Positions 42,987 through 51,999 of a stretch of 64,000 bases of DNA are shown here, one piece after another. Within the stretch, counting starts at the first letter, position 1, and each line of letters starts with the position of its first letter. A program made the translations under genes and the position numbers. The notes beneath the pieces are model-generated. The model was not told the origin of the DNA. It searched no databases and saw nothing but the letters and a program-made list of their open reading frames with translations. Source of the DNA: Thioalkalivibrio thiocyanoxidans ARh2 (lineage in GTDB: Bacteria; Pseudomonadota; Gammaproteobacteria; Ectothiorhodospirales; Ectothiorhodospiraceae); contig NZ_ARQK01000051.1 in NCBI RefSeq assembly GCF_000385215.1, positions 18,365 to 82,364 on the forward strand. Direction: 5' to 3'.

Positions 42987-44411
42987 TCAGGCGACGCTCC
43001 CACTGCGCTGCCAGCGTGTCCCCTCCGGCGTGTCCTCGAGTTCGATCCCGCGGGCGGTGAGCTCGTCGCGGATGGCGTCGGCGGTGGCGAAGTCACGGTT
43101 CTTGCGCGCGGCCTGCCGCGCAGCGATGCGTTCCTCTACCCAGGCGGCGAGTTCGTGGTCCTCGCTATCCCCCTGGAACCAGGCTGTCGGGTCCTGCTGC
43201 AACAGCCCCAGCAGGCCGGCGCCCGCCAGCAGCTCGCCTTTCAGACGGGCGCGTTCGGCCGGGTCGCCGGCCGCGGCCAGGGCATCGGCCAGGCGGTGCA
43301 GGGCCGTGATGCCGCCGGGGGTGTTCAGGTCGTCCAGCAGGGCGGTGAACACCGGGGTCTCGGCGGCGTGCACGGGTGCCGGTTCGATGTCGGCGTGGTC
43401 GCGCAGCACGCGGTAGAGCCCGTTCAGGGCATTGCGCGACTGGTTCAGCGTGTCCTCGGAGAAGTTCAGCGGCGCGCGGTAGTGGCGGGACAGCAGCGCC
43501 ATGCGCAGGACCTCGCCCGGATAGGCCTGCAGGAGGTCATGCAGCAGCTGGAAGTTGCCCAGTGACTTGGACATCTTCTCGCCATCGATGGTCACGTGCC
43601 CGTTGTGCACCCAGTAGCGGGCGTAGTGCGTGCCGTGGTCGGCACAGCCCTCCGCCGCGCAGCCCTGGGCGATCTCGTTTTCGTGGTGGGGGAACACGAG
43701 ATCGTGCCCCCCGCCGTGGATATCGATCATTGCGCCCAGGTGGCTGCGGATCATCGCGGTGCATTCGAGGTGCCAGCCGGGGCGGCCATAGCCCCAGGGG
43801 CTGTCCCAGCCCGGTTCGCCTTCGGCGGCCGGCTTCCACAGCACGAAGTCGCCGGGGTGGCGCTTGTAGCTGGCGACCTCGACCCGGGCGCCGGCCTGCA
43901 TGTCTTCCAGCGTGCGCCCGGACAGCGCGCCATAGTCCGGGTAGGAGGTGACGTCGAACAGCACGTGCCCCTCGGCCGGGTAGGCATGGCCGCGCTCGAT
44001 CAGGCGCTCGATCAGCTCGACCATCGGCTGGATGTGATCGGTGGCGCGCGGCTCGATAGTCGGCTCAAGCGTACCCAGTTCGGCGATGTCTTCGTGGAAG
44101 GCGCGGGTGAAGCGCTCGGTCAGCGCGGCGATCGGTTCGCCGTTCTCCGCCGCGGCCTTGTTGATCTTGTCGTCGACGTCGGTGATGTTGCGCGCGTAGA
44201 TCACATGTTCGGGGCCGTACAGCTCGCGCAGTACCCGAAACAGCACGTCGAACACCACCACCGGGCGGCCATTGCCCACATGCACCCGGTTGTACACGGT
44301 GGGGCCGCAGACGTAGAGCGTGACGCGCCCGGGGTCCTGCGGACGAAAGGGCTCGTCGCGCCCGCCGAGCGTGTTGTGCAGGATCAGCTCGCGGCCGGGG
44401 GTGGTGCTCAT
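42987..44411 (-). CDS. cysS: cysteinyl-tRNA synthetase
   Basis: A 474-residue class I synthetase. [15 protein letters not shown] contains the first zinc Cys and the HIGH-like motif (H-V-G-N). G-W-H-L-E-C-T-A-M and H-H-E-N-E-I-A-Q give the remaining zinc ligands. K-M-S-K-S is at E-K-M-S-K-S-L-G. All zinc residues are kept, so it is the zinc-dependent type. It overlaps hisI by 4 bases. Upstream hisI and downstream DUF1007/NicO genes make an unusual grouping of zinc enzymes. It may be the only cysS or a second copy. Confidence 0.95.
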   Translation of the reverse strand: MSTTPGRELILHNTLGGRDEPFRPQDPGRVTLYVCGPTVYNRVHVGNGRPVVVFDVLFRVLRELYGPEHVIYARNITDVDDKINKAAAENGEPIAALTERFTRAFHEDIAELGTLEPTIEPRATDHIQPMVELIERLIERGHAYPAEGHVLFDVTSYPDYGALSGRTLEDMQAGARVEVASYKRHPGDFVLWKPAAEGEPGWDSPWGYGRPGWHLECTAMIRSHLGAMIDIHGGGHDLVFPHHENEIAQGCAAEGCADHGTHYARYWVHNGHVTIDGEKMSKSLGNFQLLHDLLQAYPGEVLRMALLSRHYRAPLNFSEDTLNQSRNALNGLYRVLRDHADIEPAPVHAAETPVFTALLDDLNTPGGITALHRLADALAAAGDPAERARLKGELLAGAGLLGLLQQDPTAWFQGDSEDHELAAWVEERIAARQAARKNRDFATADAIRDELTARGIELEDTPEGTRWQRSGSVA

Positions 44412-44851
44412 TGCGGGTCGTCCTTTTGGCCGTACAGGGTCTCGGGGGCGATCTCCGGGTCGCTGGTGATCACGGCTTCGTCGCTGTCGACCCGCACGTA
44501 GAAGCAGCTGCGCCGGCCGGTGTGGCAGGCGGGGCCGGTCTGGTCGACCTTCAGCAGGATGGTGTCGCCGTCGCAGTCCAGGTGCAGGGATTGCAGCTGC
44601 TGAACCTGGCCCGACTGTTCGCCCTTGCGCCACAGCGCCTGGCGCGAGCGCGAGTAGTAGCACACGCGCCCGGTGCGTAGGGTCTCGTCCAGCGCCTCGC
44701 GGTTCATCCAGGCCATCATCAGGACCTCGCCGCTGTCGAACTGCTGGGCGATCGCGGGGATCAGGCCGTCCGGGTTCAGCTTGAGTTTTTCCAGCACCTC
44801 GGCGGCTGGCTGGCGGGTGTTGCGCGAGGCTTTTTCGAGTGTCTTGAACAT
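44408..44851 (-). CDS. hisI: phosphoribosyl-AMP cyclohydrolase
   Basis: A 147-residue HisI-type enzyme with a C-terminal tail, catalysing the third step of histidine synthesis. The metal motifs are complete: L-D-C-D-G-D and [13 protein letters not shown], giving three zinc cysteines and the Mg Asp cluster. The start may be 44851 (M-F-K-T) or 44863 (M-P-A-Y-M); neither has a strong ribosome site. It is separated from any other his gene and coupled to cysS. Confidence 0.9.
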   Translation of the reverse strand: MFKTLEKASRNTRQPAAEVLEKLKLNPDGLIPAIAQQFDSGEVLMMAWMNREALDETLRTGRVCYYSRSRQALWRKGEQSGQVQQLQSLHLDCDGDTILLKVDQTGPACHTGRRSCFYVRVDSDEAVITSDPEIAPETLYGQKDDPQ

Positions 44852-45079
44852 GTACGCCGGCATAGCGGAAACCAGCGCCAAGGGTACCATCCCGCGCCCG
44901 CCATGAGCAGACAAACATGGCAGGCAAGTACCTGTTCGGGGCCTGTCCAGAGGCAGGTTTGCGTTTCCCGTATCCGGGTAATGCGCGAGCTGACAGGACA
45001 GCGTTCAGGTGCGTAGTCGCGCTCGCGGGTTGCGTGCGTACAATGGCGGGCTGATTCCCCGTTCGCCGGAGCTGTCGTT

Positions 45080-46060
45080 ATGTCGTCCCAGCCGCATCCC
45101 ACCGCCATGCGTTCTCTGACCTTCCACGGCCTGACCCCGGGGCCGCGGCTGATCGTGCTGGGCGCGGTGCATGGCAACGAGACCTGCGGCACGCAGGCGG
45201 CCGAACGGCTGCATGACGAACTGGAGGGCGGCGAGCGCCGCCTGCAGTGCGGGACGCTGACGCTGGTCCCGCGCACGAATCCGCTGGCCTTCCAGCTCGG
45301 GCAGCGCATGGGCGAGCGCAACCTGAACCGCAACTTTCGCGTGACCGAGGACCCGCAGGACTTCGAGGACCGCATTGCCAACGTACTGTGCCCGCTGCTG
45401 GCGGCGCACGACGTCCTGCTGGATCTGCACTCGTTTCATACCGGCGGCCAGCCGTTCATCATGCTCGGCCCGCGAAACAACGAGGGCGCACTGGAGGGCT
45501 TCGCCCGTGCCCGCGAGGAAGAGGCCCTGGCCGCCTGCCTGGGCCCGCGGCGCATGGTCGAGGGCTGGCTGGACACCTACGCGCGCGGGGTCGCCCGGCG
45601 CATGAAGAACCCGAACGCCAGTCACCGCGCGCAGATGCTGTCCACCGACCCCAGCTACGGCATCGGCACCACCGAGTACATGCGTTCGCAGGGCGGCTAC
45701 GGCGTGACGCTGGAATGCGGCCAGCACGACGACCCCCAGGCCCCGGTGGTGGCCTACAACGCGATCCTCAATACCCTGGCCCACCTCGGCATGATCGAGG
45801 CCCCGGCCACGCCCGGGCAGGACGACCCGGAGGTCCTGCGCCTGGTCGAGGTGATCGACCGCGACCACCCCGATGACCGGTTCGTGCGCGAGTGGAAGAG
45901 CTTCGACCCCCTGCACGAGGGTGATGTGATCGGTGTTCGCGCGGACGGGACCGAGGTGAAGGCCCCGGCCGACGGCTTCATCGTGTTTCCCAACCCCAAC
46001 TCGCTGCCGGGCAACGAGTGGTTCTATCGCGCCGAGTTCAGTGACCGCCGCGTGATCTGA
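45080..46060 (+). CDS. succinylglutamate desuccinylase/aspartoacylase-family zinc enzyme
   Basis: A 326-residue M14-like hydrolase. The zinc motif is V-H-G-N-E-T-C-G (His and Glu) and the third ligand is in L-D-L-H-S-F-H-T-G. A C-terminal beta domain contains G-D-V-I-G-V-R-A-D-G-T and K-A-P-A-D-G-F-I, a lipoyl-like barrel found in aspartoacylase relatives. The substrate is unknown. ATG 45080 is used; M-R-S-L at codon 10 is possible. It is divergent from hisI across 228 bases in which no clear operator was seen. Confidence 0.85.
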   Translation: MSSQPHPTAMRSLTFHGLTPGPRLIVLGAVHGNETCGTQAAERLHDELEGGERRLQCGTLTLVPRTNPLAFQLGQRMGERNLNRNFRVTEDPQDFEDRIANVLCPLLAAHDVLLDLHSFHTGGQPFIMLGPRNNEGALEGFARAREEEALAACLGPRRMVEGWLDTYARGVARRMKNPNASHRAQMLSTDPSYGIGTTEYMRSQGGYGVTLECGQHDDPQAPVVAYNAILNTLAHLGMIEAPATPGQDDPEVLRLVEVIDRDHPDDRFVREWKSFDPLHEGDVIGVRADGTEVKAPADGFIVFPNPNSLPGNEWFYRAEFSDRRVI

Positions 46061-46066
46061 CGCCCC

Positions 46067-46855
46067 GTGGAGTTCGCCTTCTCCGGCGTTGCCGCATGGC
46101 TGCTTGCGGCCGGGTTCTTCGCCGGTGCGCTGAATGCCCTGGCCGGGGGCGGCAGCTTTCTCACCCTCCCGGCCCTGATGGCCGTGGGTGTCCCGCCGGT
46201 GGCGGCCAATGCCACTGGGACCGCCGCATTGCTGCCCGGGTACGCGGCCAGCCTGCTCGTCGATCACCGGCGCCTGCGCACCCTCTGGCGGGCGCTGGGC
46301 ATGCGCCTGCTGGTGCTGTTCCTGGTCGTGGGTGTGCTGGGCGGGGCGCTGGGTGCGGCCCTGCTCCTGCTGACGGGGGATGCGCGTTTTCGGGCCTTCA
46401 TCCCCTGGCTGCTGTTGCTGGCGACCCTGCTGTTCGCGCTGGGTCCGTGGCTGCAGCGTCGCGCGGCCCATGCGGCCCATGCGGCCCACCCGGCACTGGC
46501 CCGGGTGGCGGGCGCGGGGCTTGGCTGCGTCTACGGTGGCTATTTCAACGGCGGGGTCGGCATCCTGCTGCTGGCGATCCTGCGGGGCCAGGGGATGGCC
46601 GACCTGGCACAGGCCAATGCCCTCAAGAACCTGCTCTCCACGGTGCTGACGCTGATTGCCGTCGTGGTCTTTGTCGTGGGTGGGCAGGTGGTTGCGACCG
46701 GGCTGCTGGCCGTCGGGGCCGGGGCCATTCTCGGCGCCCGGGTCGGGATTGGGCTGCTGGGGGTGCTGCCCGAACCGCGGTACCGGCATCTGGTCACGCT
46801 GGTGGGGGCCGGCACCACGGTGCTGTTCTTCGTCGATCCGGGCTGGCTGGGGTAG
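46067..46855 (+). CDS. TauE/SafE-family membrane transporter
   Basis: A 262-residue protein with about eight membrane helices in two repeats. N-A-L-A-G-G-G-S-F-L-T-L-P-A-L and the later Y-G-G-Y-F-N-G-G-V-G-I are the paired family motifs. The family exports sulfite, sulfoacetate or related anions. The GTG start at 46067 lies 6 bases after the preceding stop, so the genes are co-transcribed. In a sulfur oxidiser sulfite export is plausible but unproven. Confidence 0.85.
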   Translation: MEFAFSGVAAWLLAAGFFAGALNALAGGGSFLTLPALMAVGVPPVAANATGTAALLPGYAASLLVDHRRLRTLWRALGMRLLVLFLVVGVLGGALGAALLLLTGDARFRAFIPWLLLLATLLFALGPWLQRRAAHAAHAAHPALARVAGAGLGCVYGGYFNGGVGILLLAILRGQGMADLAQANALKNLLSTVLTLIAVVVFVVGGQVVATGLLAVGAGAILGARVGIGLLGVLPEPRYRHLVTLVGAGTTVLFFVDPGWLG

Positions 46856-46872
46856 TGGTTCGGCGTGGGTTT

Positions 46873-46953
46873 GATGCAATTCGCGGGGCTCATTGCATCC
46901 TACGGTTATCCTGGAGGCGCGCGAAGGATGCGATGAGCGTAGCGAATCGCATC
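46873..46953. repeat. inverted pair of 27-bp imperfect palindromes
   Basis: Unit 1 (46873-46899) and unit 2 (46927-46953) are inverted copies of each other. Unit 2 has arms GATGCGAT and complementary ATCGCATC around GAGCGTAGCGA. Unit 1 is a diverged copy with GATGCAAT and ATTGCATC. The pair lies between convergent tauE and cobW and may form one large hairpin that ends both messages. Confidence 0.75.
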
Positions 46954-46977
46954 GTTTGCCCAGGCCATCCCCGAGGC

Positions 46978-48030
46978 TTATTGCGTGGTGTGCCGAGGGT
47001 CGGTGCGAGCCTGTTGCAGGGCGTGGTCGAGCGTGTCCAGCGCCTGGGCGTCGGTCTCCGGCAGGATGGCCTCGATGCGGGGACGGGTCCCGGCGGGGGG
47101 CGCTTTCATGGTCTCAAGCCCTCCCTCGCCGTCCACGCGGTTGACGCGCTGCCAGCCCTGATCGGTCAGCACAAGACCCTTGAGGCGTTCTCCGGTGAAG
47201 CCGCTCACCAGTGCCTCCAGCGCCGCGTGGTCGAATGCCTGTCCTTCGGGTAGCAGCCAGCTGCGGCCCAGATAGCCATCGCCGCGGGTGTCAATGGTCA
47301 CGGGCTCGTCCCCGTGCTCGTGTGGCGCATGATCGTGCCCATGGTCGTGATCGTGGGCATGATCGTGCTGGCCACCGGCGGACAGAAAGGCCCGGGCCTC
47401 CGGGAACAGGGCCCCGCCGCGTTCCAGCCGGGGGCGGTCCAGCCACGCCGATTCCACACGCCCCTGGGTCGTCTCGACCACCAGCGGGCGTGGCGGCGGT
47501 ACGGCGGCGACAAACGCCTGCAGGGCCTCGCGGTCCGCCTCGCTGTAGAGGTCGGCCTTGTTGGCCAGCAGTACATCGGCCAGTGCGATCTGGTCGTTCC
47601 AGTTCGGGTGTTCGCGGTGGCGGGGCGAGGACAAGTGGCGGGCGTCCATGACCGTGATCGTCGCGCGCAGGTCCAGCACGCCGTCGTAGGGGGGCTGGGT
47701 GAGGGTGCGGATGATCTCGGCCGGGTGCCCGAGCCCGGTGGGCTCGATCAGGATGCGGTCCGGGTGCCGCGAGCGGATCAGGCGGTTCAGGCCGACGGTG
47801 AACATCTGCGCGGAGACGCAGCAAAGGCAGCCCCCGGGGATCTCCTCCAGCGCGACGCCGGTATCCGCGAGCAGGCCGCCGTCCACCCCGATCTCGCCGA
47901 ACTCGTTGACCAGCACGGCCCAGTGCTCGCCCTCGGGGCGCAGTGCGAGCAGCTGGCGGATGGTGGTCGTCTTGCCCACCCCCAGAAAGCCGGTAACCAG
48001 GTGGGTGGGGATGTCGTGGTGGGTGGTCAT
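46978..48030 (-). CDS. CobW/COG0523 GTPase metallochaperone
   Basis: A 350-residue G3E GTPase. Walker A is G-F-L-G-V-G-K-T-T, the metal motif is G-G-C-L-C-C and the base-recognition motif is N-K-A-D. A His-rich loop (H-D-H-A-H-D-H-D-H-G-H-D-H) near residue 240 fits zinc or cobalt binding. COG0523 proteins deliver metal to enzymes, many of them under zinc limitation. The ATG at 48030 follows a weak site. Nearby hisI, cysS and the aspartoacylase-like enzyme are possible clients; no cobalamin genes are present. Confidence 0.88.
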   Translation of the reverse strand: MTTHHDIPTHLVTGFLGVGKTTTIRQLLALRPEGEHWAVLVNEFGEIGVDGGLLADTGVALEEIPGGCLCCVSAQMFTVGLNRLIRSRHPDRILIEPTGLGHPAEIIRTLTQPPYDGVLDLRATITVMDARHLSSPRHREHPNWNDQIALADVLLANKADLYSEADREALQAFVAAVPPPRPLVVETTQGRVESAWLDRPRLERGGALFPEARAFLSAGGQHDHAHDHDHGHDHAPHEHGDEPVTIDTRGDGYLGRSWLLPEGQAFDHAALEALVSGFTGERLKGLVLTDQGWQRVNRVDGEGGLETMKAPPAGTRPRIEAILPETDAQALDTLDHALQQARTDPRHTTQ

Positions 48031-48093
48031 GCGGTGTTGGCCAGGTTGGCGGGCGGACCCGGGCAGCGGGCCCGCCACGCGATTGGTTTCGGT

Positions 48094-49635
48094 TCAGTCG
48101 TCGGCGCGCAGTTCGCCCTGATAGAACGCCGCGGCGTCGTCGAACAGGGCCTCGTTGGTGTCCGCCCGCATGTACAGCATGTGCCCGCCCGGGTAGGCGC
48201 GCGGGATGATGCGCGAGTCGGCCTCGTCGCCGGCGGCGAACGCGATCTGGCCCAGCAGCCACTCGGTGGTGAAGTAGGGCGTGATCAGATCCGCCTCGCC
48301 ATGCACGCTGAAGATCCGGAAGTCGCGGTTGAGCGACAGGGCAGTGGCCAGCTCGTCCATTGCAGTGAAGTGCCCCTCGCGGCCGCTGGCCTCCCAGTCC
48401 CAGGCGCGAAACACGTCGCGGCTGAGCAGGCGGTACTGGTGCCCGTGTTCCCAGTCCAGGGTGTTGCGCAGGTGATCCAGCATCGCGGTGGACAGCGGGG
48501 CGGTCAGGCCATCCAGGATGGCGTCCGCTTGCGGTTGCAGGTGCGTGGGCACCGGGTCGAGGTTGTCGATGCCGCCGTCGTACAGGCTGACCAGCCGGCC
48601 TTCGTCCATCAGCAGGCCGCGCTGGGTCATGTCCAGCGTGATGCGCCCGCGCGTGGCCTTCAGGCGGTCGCGCGACAGCCCCGTGAAGCGGGCGACCTGG
48701 TCGATCCAGTCGTCGTCGATCTGCCCGGGGTGGATCAGGCCCTGCAGGTAGTCGCCCAGGGCGAAGGCCTCGGCCTCTTCCAGGCTGGGCGGGTCGTCGC
48801 CCAGCCGACCCTGCGCCTTCGCGGCGGCGGTGATCGCCGGCAGGCTCAGCGCCCAGCCGATCGGGCGCGCGGTGCCGTGTTCCAGCATGCCGTAATCCAG
48901 TGCGGGCGAGATCAGCACCGTGCCGCTCAGGCTGATGCCGGAGCCCTTGGCGATGCGTGCCGGCAGCGCCGCGGCGCGGTAGCCCCCATAGCTTTCGCCC
49001 GCCAGGTACACCGCGTCGCCGCGCCGGCCGTGTTCGTCGAGCCAGCGCTCGAGTGTCTCCTCCATTGCGGCCAGGTCGCCGTCGCGGGAGAAGTACTGAT
49101 CGGCTTCGCCACCCATCACGCGCGAGAAGCCGGTCCCGACCGGGTCGACGAAGACCAGATCGGTAAACGCCAGCCAGGTCTTGGGATTGTCGACCAGCCG
49201 GGGCGGGGTGGAGGTGGCCAGACCCTGGTCATCGGTCTCCAGCACCCGCGGGCCCAGGCCGCCCACGTTCAGGTAGGCCGAGGCCGCGCCGGGGCCGCCG
49301 TTGACCATGAAGGTGACCGGACGGTCCTCATCGCTGTCCACCGTGTAGCTGACGGTAAACACGCGGGCATCGGGTTCGTCCATCGACTTGCCCAGCGGGA
49401 CATAGCCGACCGTGGCCTGGTAGTCGAGCGTGCTGCCGTCCTGCAGCTCCAGCGAGTGCTCGGTGGACACGGGTTCGGGCAGGGGGAGCGCCGGTTCGGA
49501 CTCGTCCGCCAGCAGGGGGACGGACATCCCGGGGCCGATCAGCAAACCGAGCGCCAGCCCGTAGAGAGGGCTGGCGGCGGTGCGAGATGCGGATGAGGGT
49601 TTGAGCGGGCGTCGTTCCGGCGCCGTTATCAGCAT
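48094..49635 (-). CDS. secreted S10-family serine carboxypeptidase
   Basis: A 513-residue protein with an N-terminal hydrophobic segment (about 24-42) that is probably a signal peptide. The oxyanion motif is N-G-G-P-G-A-A-S, the nucleophile is in G-E-S-Y-G-G-Y, and a late Asp/His pair is in G-E-A-D and P-G-G-H-M. This completes an alpha/beta-hydrolase triad of the S10 type. Bacterial members are little studied. It overlaps the FKBP-rhodanese gene by 7 bases and is co-transcribed with it. Confidence 0.88.
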   Translation of the reverse strand: MLITAPERRPLKPSSASRTAASPLYGLALGLLIGPGMSVPLLADESEPALPLPEPVSTEHSLELQDGSTLDYQATVGYVPLGKSMDEPDARVFTVSYTVDSDEDRPVTFMVNGGPGAASAYLNVGGLGPRVLETDDQGLATSTPPRLVDNPKTWLAFTDLVFVDPVGTGFSRVMGGEADQYFSRDGDLAAMEETLERWLDEHGRRGDAVYLAGESYGGYRAAALPARIAKGSGISLSGTVLISPALDYGMLEHGTARPIGWALSLPAITAAAKAQGRLGDDPPSLEEAEAFALGDYLQGLIHPGQIDDDWIDQVARFTGLSRDRLKATRGRITLDMTQRGLLMDEGRLVSLYDGGIDNLDPVPTHLQPQADAILDGLTAPLSTAMLDHLRNTLDWEHGHQYRLLSRDVFRAWDWEASGREGHFTAMDELATALSLNRDFRIFSVHGEADLITPYFTTEWLLGQIAFAAGDEADSRIIPRAYPGGHMLYMRADTNEALFDDAAAFYQGELRADD

Positions 49636-50387
49636 TGAGCGGTCTCCTCGTGATCGGGGCAGTCATGGCGTACGACACGATCGTCGTCCAGCCATTCCAT
49701 GATCCCGTCGGTCACGTTGTAGATCTTGTCGTAGTCGAGCCCCTCCGCCAGGGCCTGGGCGAGCGCGCTGGTGCGGTTGCCCACGCGGCAGATCAGGATG
49801 ACCTCGTCGTCGGAGTCGACCAGCGCGGTGAACTGGCTGCCGAACTCGGGATTGAGGCTGCCGTCTTCCTCGAACGCGGTGATGCGATGGCTGCCCTCCA
49901 CCACGCCGGTCTCGGCCCATTCGTCCGGGCGGCGGATGTCGACGATGGTCACCCCGTCGTCCAGCTTCTCGGCCAGGCCCTCGTTGTCCAGGCCGGTGAA
50001 CGGGGCGCGCTCGACCTCGACGACCTCGATCTCGAAACGCAGGGTGGCATTCGGCGGGATGATATTGCCGGCGCCGCGTTCGCCGTAGGCCAGTTCCGGC
50101 GGAATGATGGCCTCACGCTTCCCGCCCTCGCGCATGCCCTTCACTGCCTGCTCGAAGCCGGGGATCGTCTGGCCGGAGCCGATCGTTACGGACAGGGGCT
50201 GGCCGTCCCGGCTGGAGTCGAACTCGGAGCCGTCTTCTTCGAGTCGCCCGACATAATGCACCTTGGCGGAGTCGTGCCGGACCAGTTCCGGTCCTTCTCC
50301 TTCTTCGATGTCGCGAATCTCGATGCTGTCGGCCAGGGCGAAGGCCGGGGTCAGGAACAGGGCGAACAGAAACCACGCTTTCATCAT
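49629..50387 (-). CDS. periplasmic FKBP-rhodanese fusion protein
   Basis: A 252-residue secreted protein. A signal peptide ends A-F-A-L-A-D. Residues about 28-130 are an FKBP-type peptidyl-prolyl isomerase: V-H-Y-V-G-R-L, F-D-S-S-R-D-G-Q-P and I-P-P-E-L-A-Y-G-E-R-G-A. Residues about 140-240 are a rhodanese domain with V-D-I-R-R-P-D-E-W and the active loop I-C-R-V-G-N-R-T-S, where Cys would carry persulfide. AAGGA before ATG 50387 (M-M-K) sets the start. The fusion suggests folding help or sulfur chemistry on periplasmic proteins, for example the sulfite dehydrogenase encoded divergently. Confidence 0.88.
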   Translation of the reverse strand: MMKAWFLFALFLTPAFALADSIEIRDIEEGEGPELVRHDSAKVHYVGRLEEDGSEFDSSRDGQPLSVTIGSGQTIPGFEQAVKGMREGGKREAIIPPELAYGERGAGNIIPPNATLRFEIEVVEVERAPFTGLDNEGLAEKLDDGVTIVDIRRPDEWAETGVVEGSHRITAFEEDGSLNPEFGSQFTALVDSDDEVILICRVGNRTSALAQALAEGLDYDKIYNVTDGIMEWLDDDRVVRHDCPDHEETAQC

Positions 50388-50577
50388 TTTATCCTTATAA
50401 ATTGCAAGTGTTTGTTTTGCATGCTGGCTTTTACCAGACCAGAAAACTCCTTCCAAAATTCCTTGGAAAAACTTTGAAATTGATTTGAACCTGATCTAAA
50501 TGATTCAGGGATCCCTGAGTCGACAAGGCCTTGTTGAGGGGATCTTGACCGCAAGGATCCGTGTGATGGAGGAGCAT

Positions 50578-51939
50578 ATGACCAGGAAACAAGAAAACCA
50601 ATTCTGGGATCGCCTGCGAGGCGTAACGGAAGACGCCGGGGCGGACCCCCAGACCCTCGAGATCTTTGACGAAGCCGTCTCCCGGCGTCGTTTCATGGGT
50701 CGCATGGGCGTGGGTGGCGCTGCCCTGACGCTGTTCGGCTTTGGTGCCGGCACCGACGCCGCGATGCGCGGCCTGTTCGGGCGTGGCCTGATCCCGGCCG
50801 CCTGGGCCGACGAGGCGAACGGCCTCGAGGACGAGCAGGCGAAGTCCGCGATGTCGGACGCCAGTAAGGAGGACGGCCTGATCGTCCATAACGATCGCCC
50901 GCTGAACGTCGAGACCCCGCCGCATCTGCTGGAAGACGAGGTTACCCCGGCCAGCCGTCATTTCATCCGCAACAACGACCTGATCCCGCAGCAGGCACTG
51001 GATCGCGACCCGAATGGCTGGTCGCTGAAAATCGACGGCGAGGTGCACGACGAGCTCGAGATCGGCCTCGATGACCTGAAGAGCATGGACAGCAAGGACC
51101 TGGTCCTGCACATCGAGTGTGGCGGCAACGGCCGCGCCAACTTCGATCCGCAGCCTCGCGGCAACCCCTGGAACCGCGGTGCGGTGGGCAACGCCAAGTG
51201 GACCGGCGTGCCGCTGAAGGACATCCTTGAGCGGGCCGGTGTGAAGGACAGCGCCGTGTACACCGCGCACGAGGGCTACGAGCCGATCCTCGGCGACCGC
51301 GGCCCGTTCTCCCGCGGCGTGCCGATCGACAAGGCGATGGAAGAGCACACCATCGTCGCCTATGCGATGAACGGCGAGGACATCCCCGCGACCCACGGCT
51401 TCCCGGTGCGTCTGGTGGTGCCGGGCTGGTACGGCTCCTGTTCGCACAAGTGGCTGAACAAGATCACCCTGCGCGATCAGGAACACGACGGTCGTGGCAT
51501 GACCGGTTATTCCTACCGCATGCCGAAGTACCCGGTGGCCCCGGGCGAGCGCCCGCCGGAAGAGGACATGAAGGTCGGTGGCCCGTGGCTGATCAAGTCC
51601 GTGATTACCGGTCCGAAGAAGGACACCGGTCTGGAGCGCGGCGAGACCGTCAAGGTTACCGGCCATGCCTGGGCGGGCGAGGACGAGGTCGCGGAAGTCT
51701 GGATCTCCACCGACTTTGGTCTCAACTGGGAAAAGGCCGATCTCAAGGGCGACCCGGTCAACAAGTACGCCTGGGTGCACTTCGAGAAGGAGCTGTCCTT
51801 CGAGAACCGCGGCTACTACGAGATCTGGGCCCGGGCCGTGGACGACAAGGGCAATACCCAGCCCATCGTCCAGCCGTGGAACCCGCGTGGCTACGACGGC
51901 AACATCGTCCACAAGATCCCGGTTACGGTCGCCGCGTGA
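50578..51939 (+). CDS. sulfite dehydrogenase molybdenum subunit (SoxC/SorA family)
   Basis: A 453-residue periplasmic molybdoenzyme with a Tat signal, S-R-R-R-F-M-G-R-M-G near residues 36-45. The sulfite-oxidase fold shows the Mo-binding Cys in H-I-E-C-G-G-N-G-R, then R-L-V-V-P-G-W-Y-G and the C-terminal dimerisation domain with V-W-I-S-T-D-F-G. It oxidises sulfite to sulfate and passes electrons to the small cytochrome encoded next. GGAGGAG ahead of ATG 50578 decides the start; an in-frame ATG at 50500 is too far from a ribosome site. SoxC and SorA cannot be separated by eye. Confidence 0.88.
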   Translation: MTRKQENQFWDRLRGVTEDAGADPQTLEIFDEAVSRRRFMGRMGVGGAALTLFGFGAGTDAAMRGLFGRGLIPAAWADEANGLEDEQAKSAMSDASKEDGLIVHNDRPLNVETPPHLLEDEVTPASRHFIRNNDLIPQQALDRDPNGWSLKIDGEVHDELEIGLDDLKSMDSKDLVLHIECGGNGRANFDPQPRGNPWNRGAVGNAKWTGVPLKDILERAGVKDSAVYTAHEGYEPILGDRGPFSRGVPIDKAMEEHTIVAYAMNGEDIPATHGFPVRLVVPGWYGSCSHKWLNKITLRDQEHDGRGMTGYSYRMPKYPVAPGERPPEEDMKVGGPWLIKSVITGPKKDTGLERGETVKVTGHAWAGEDEVAEVWISTDFGLNWEKADLKGDPVNKYAWVHFEKELSFENRGYYEIWARAVDDKGNTQPIVQPWNPRGYDGNIVHKIPVTVAA

Positions 51940-51951
51940 CAAACCTCCATG

Positions 51952-51981
51952 CCCGGGGCATCATTGCCCCGGGTTTCTTTT
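51952..51981 (+). terminator. terminator between sulfite dehydrogenase and cytochrome genes
   Basis: CCCGGGGCA, loop TCAT, TGCCCCGGG, then TTTCTTTT. It lies only 19 bases before the cytochrome start and probably lets part of the transcripts through. Confidence 0.82.
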
Positions 51982-51999
51982 GAGTAGAACGGAGTACGC

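Noticed and set aside
42987..44851. cysS and hisI as zinc-independent backup paralogues
   Set aside because: All zinc-ligand residues are present in both proteins, so they are the ordinary zinc-dependent types. Only the gene grouping points to zinc.
45984..45994. GTGTTTCCC inside the aspartoacylase-like gene as another copy of the stop-codon palindrome
   Set aside because: There is no complementary arm, and the bases encode the conserved C-terminal part of the protein. It is a chance match.
50500..50577. N-terminal extension of the sulfite dehydrogenase from ATG 50500
   Set aside because: There is no ribosome site, and GGAGGAG stands directly before ATG 50578. The Tat motif is also better placed from the later start.
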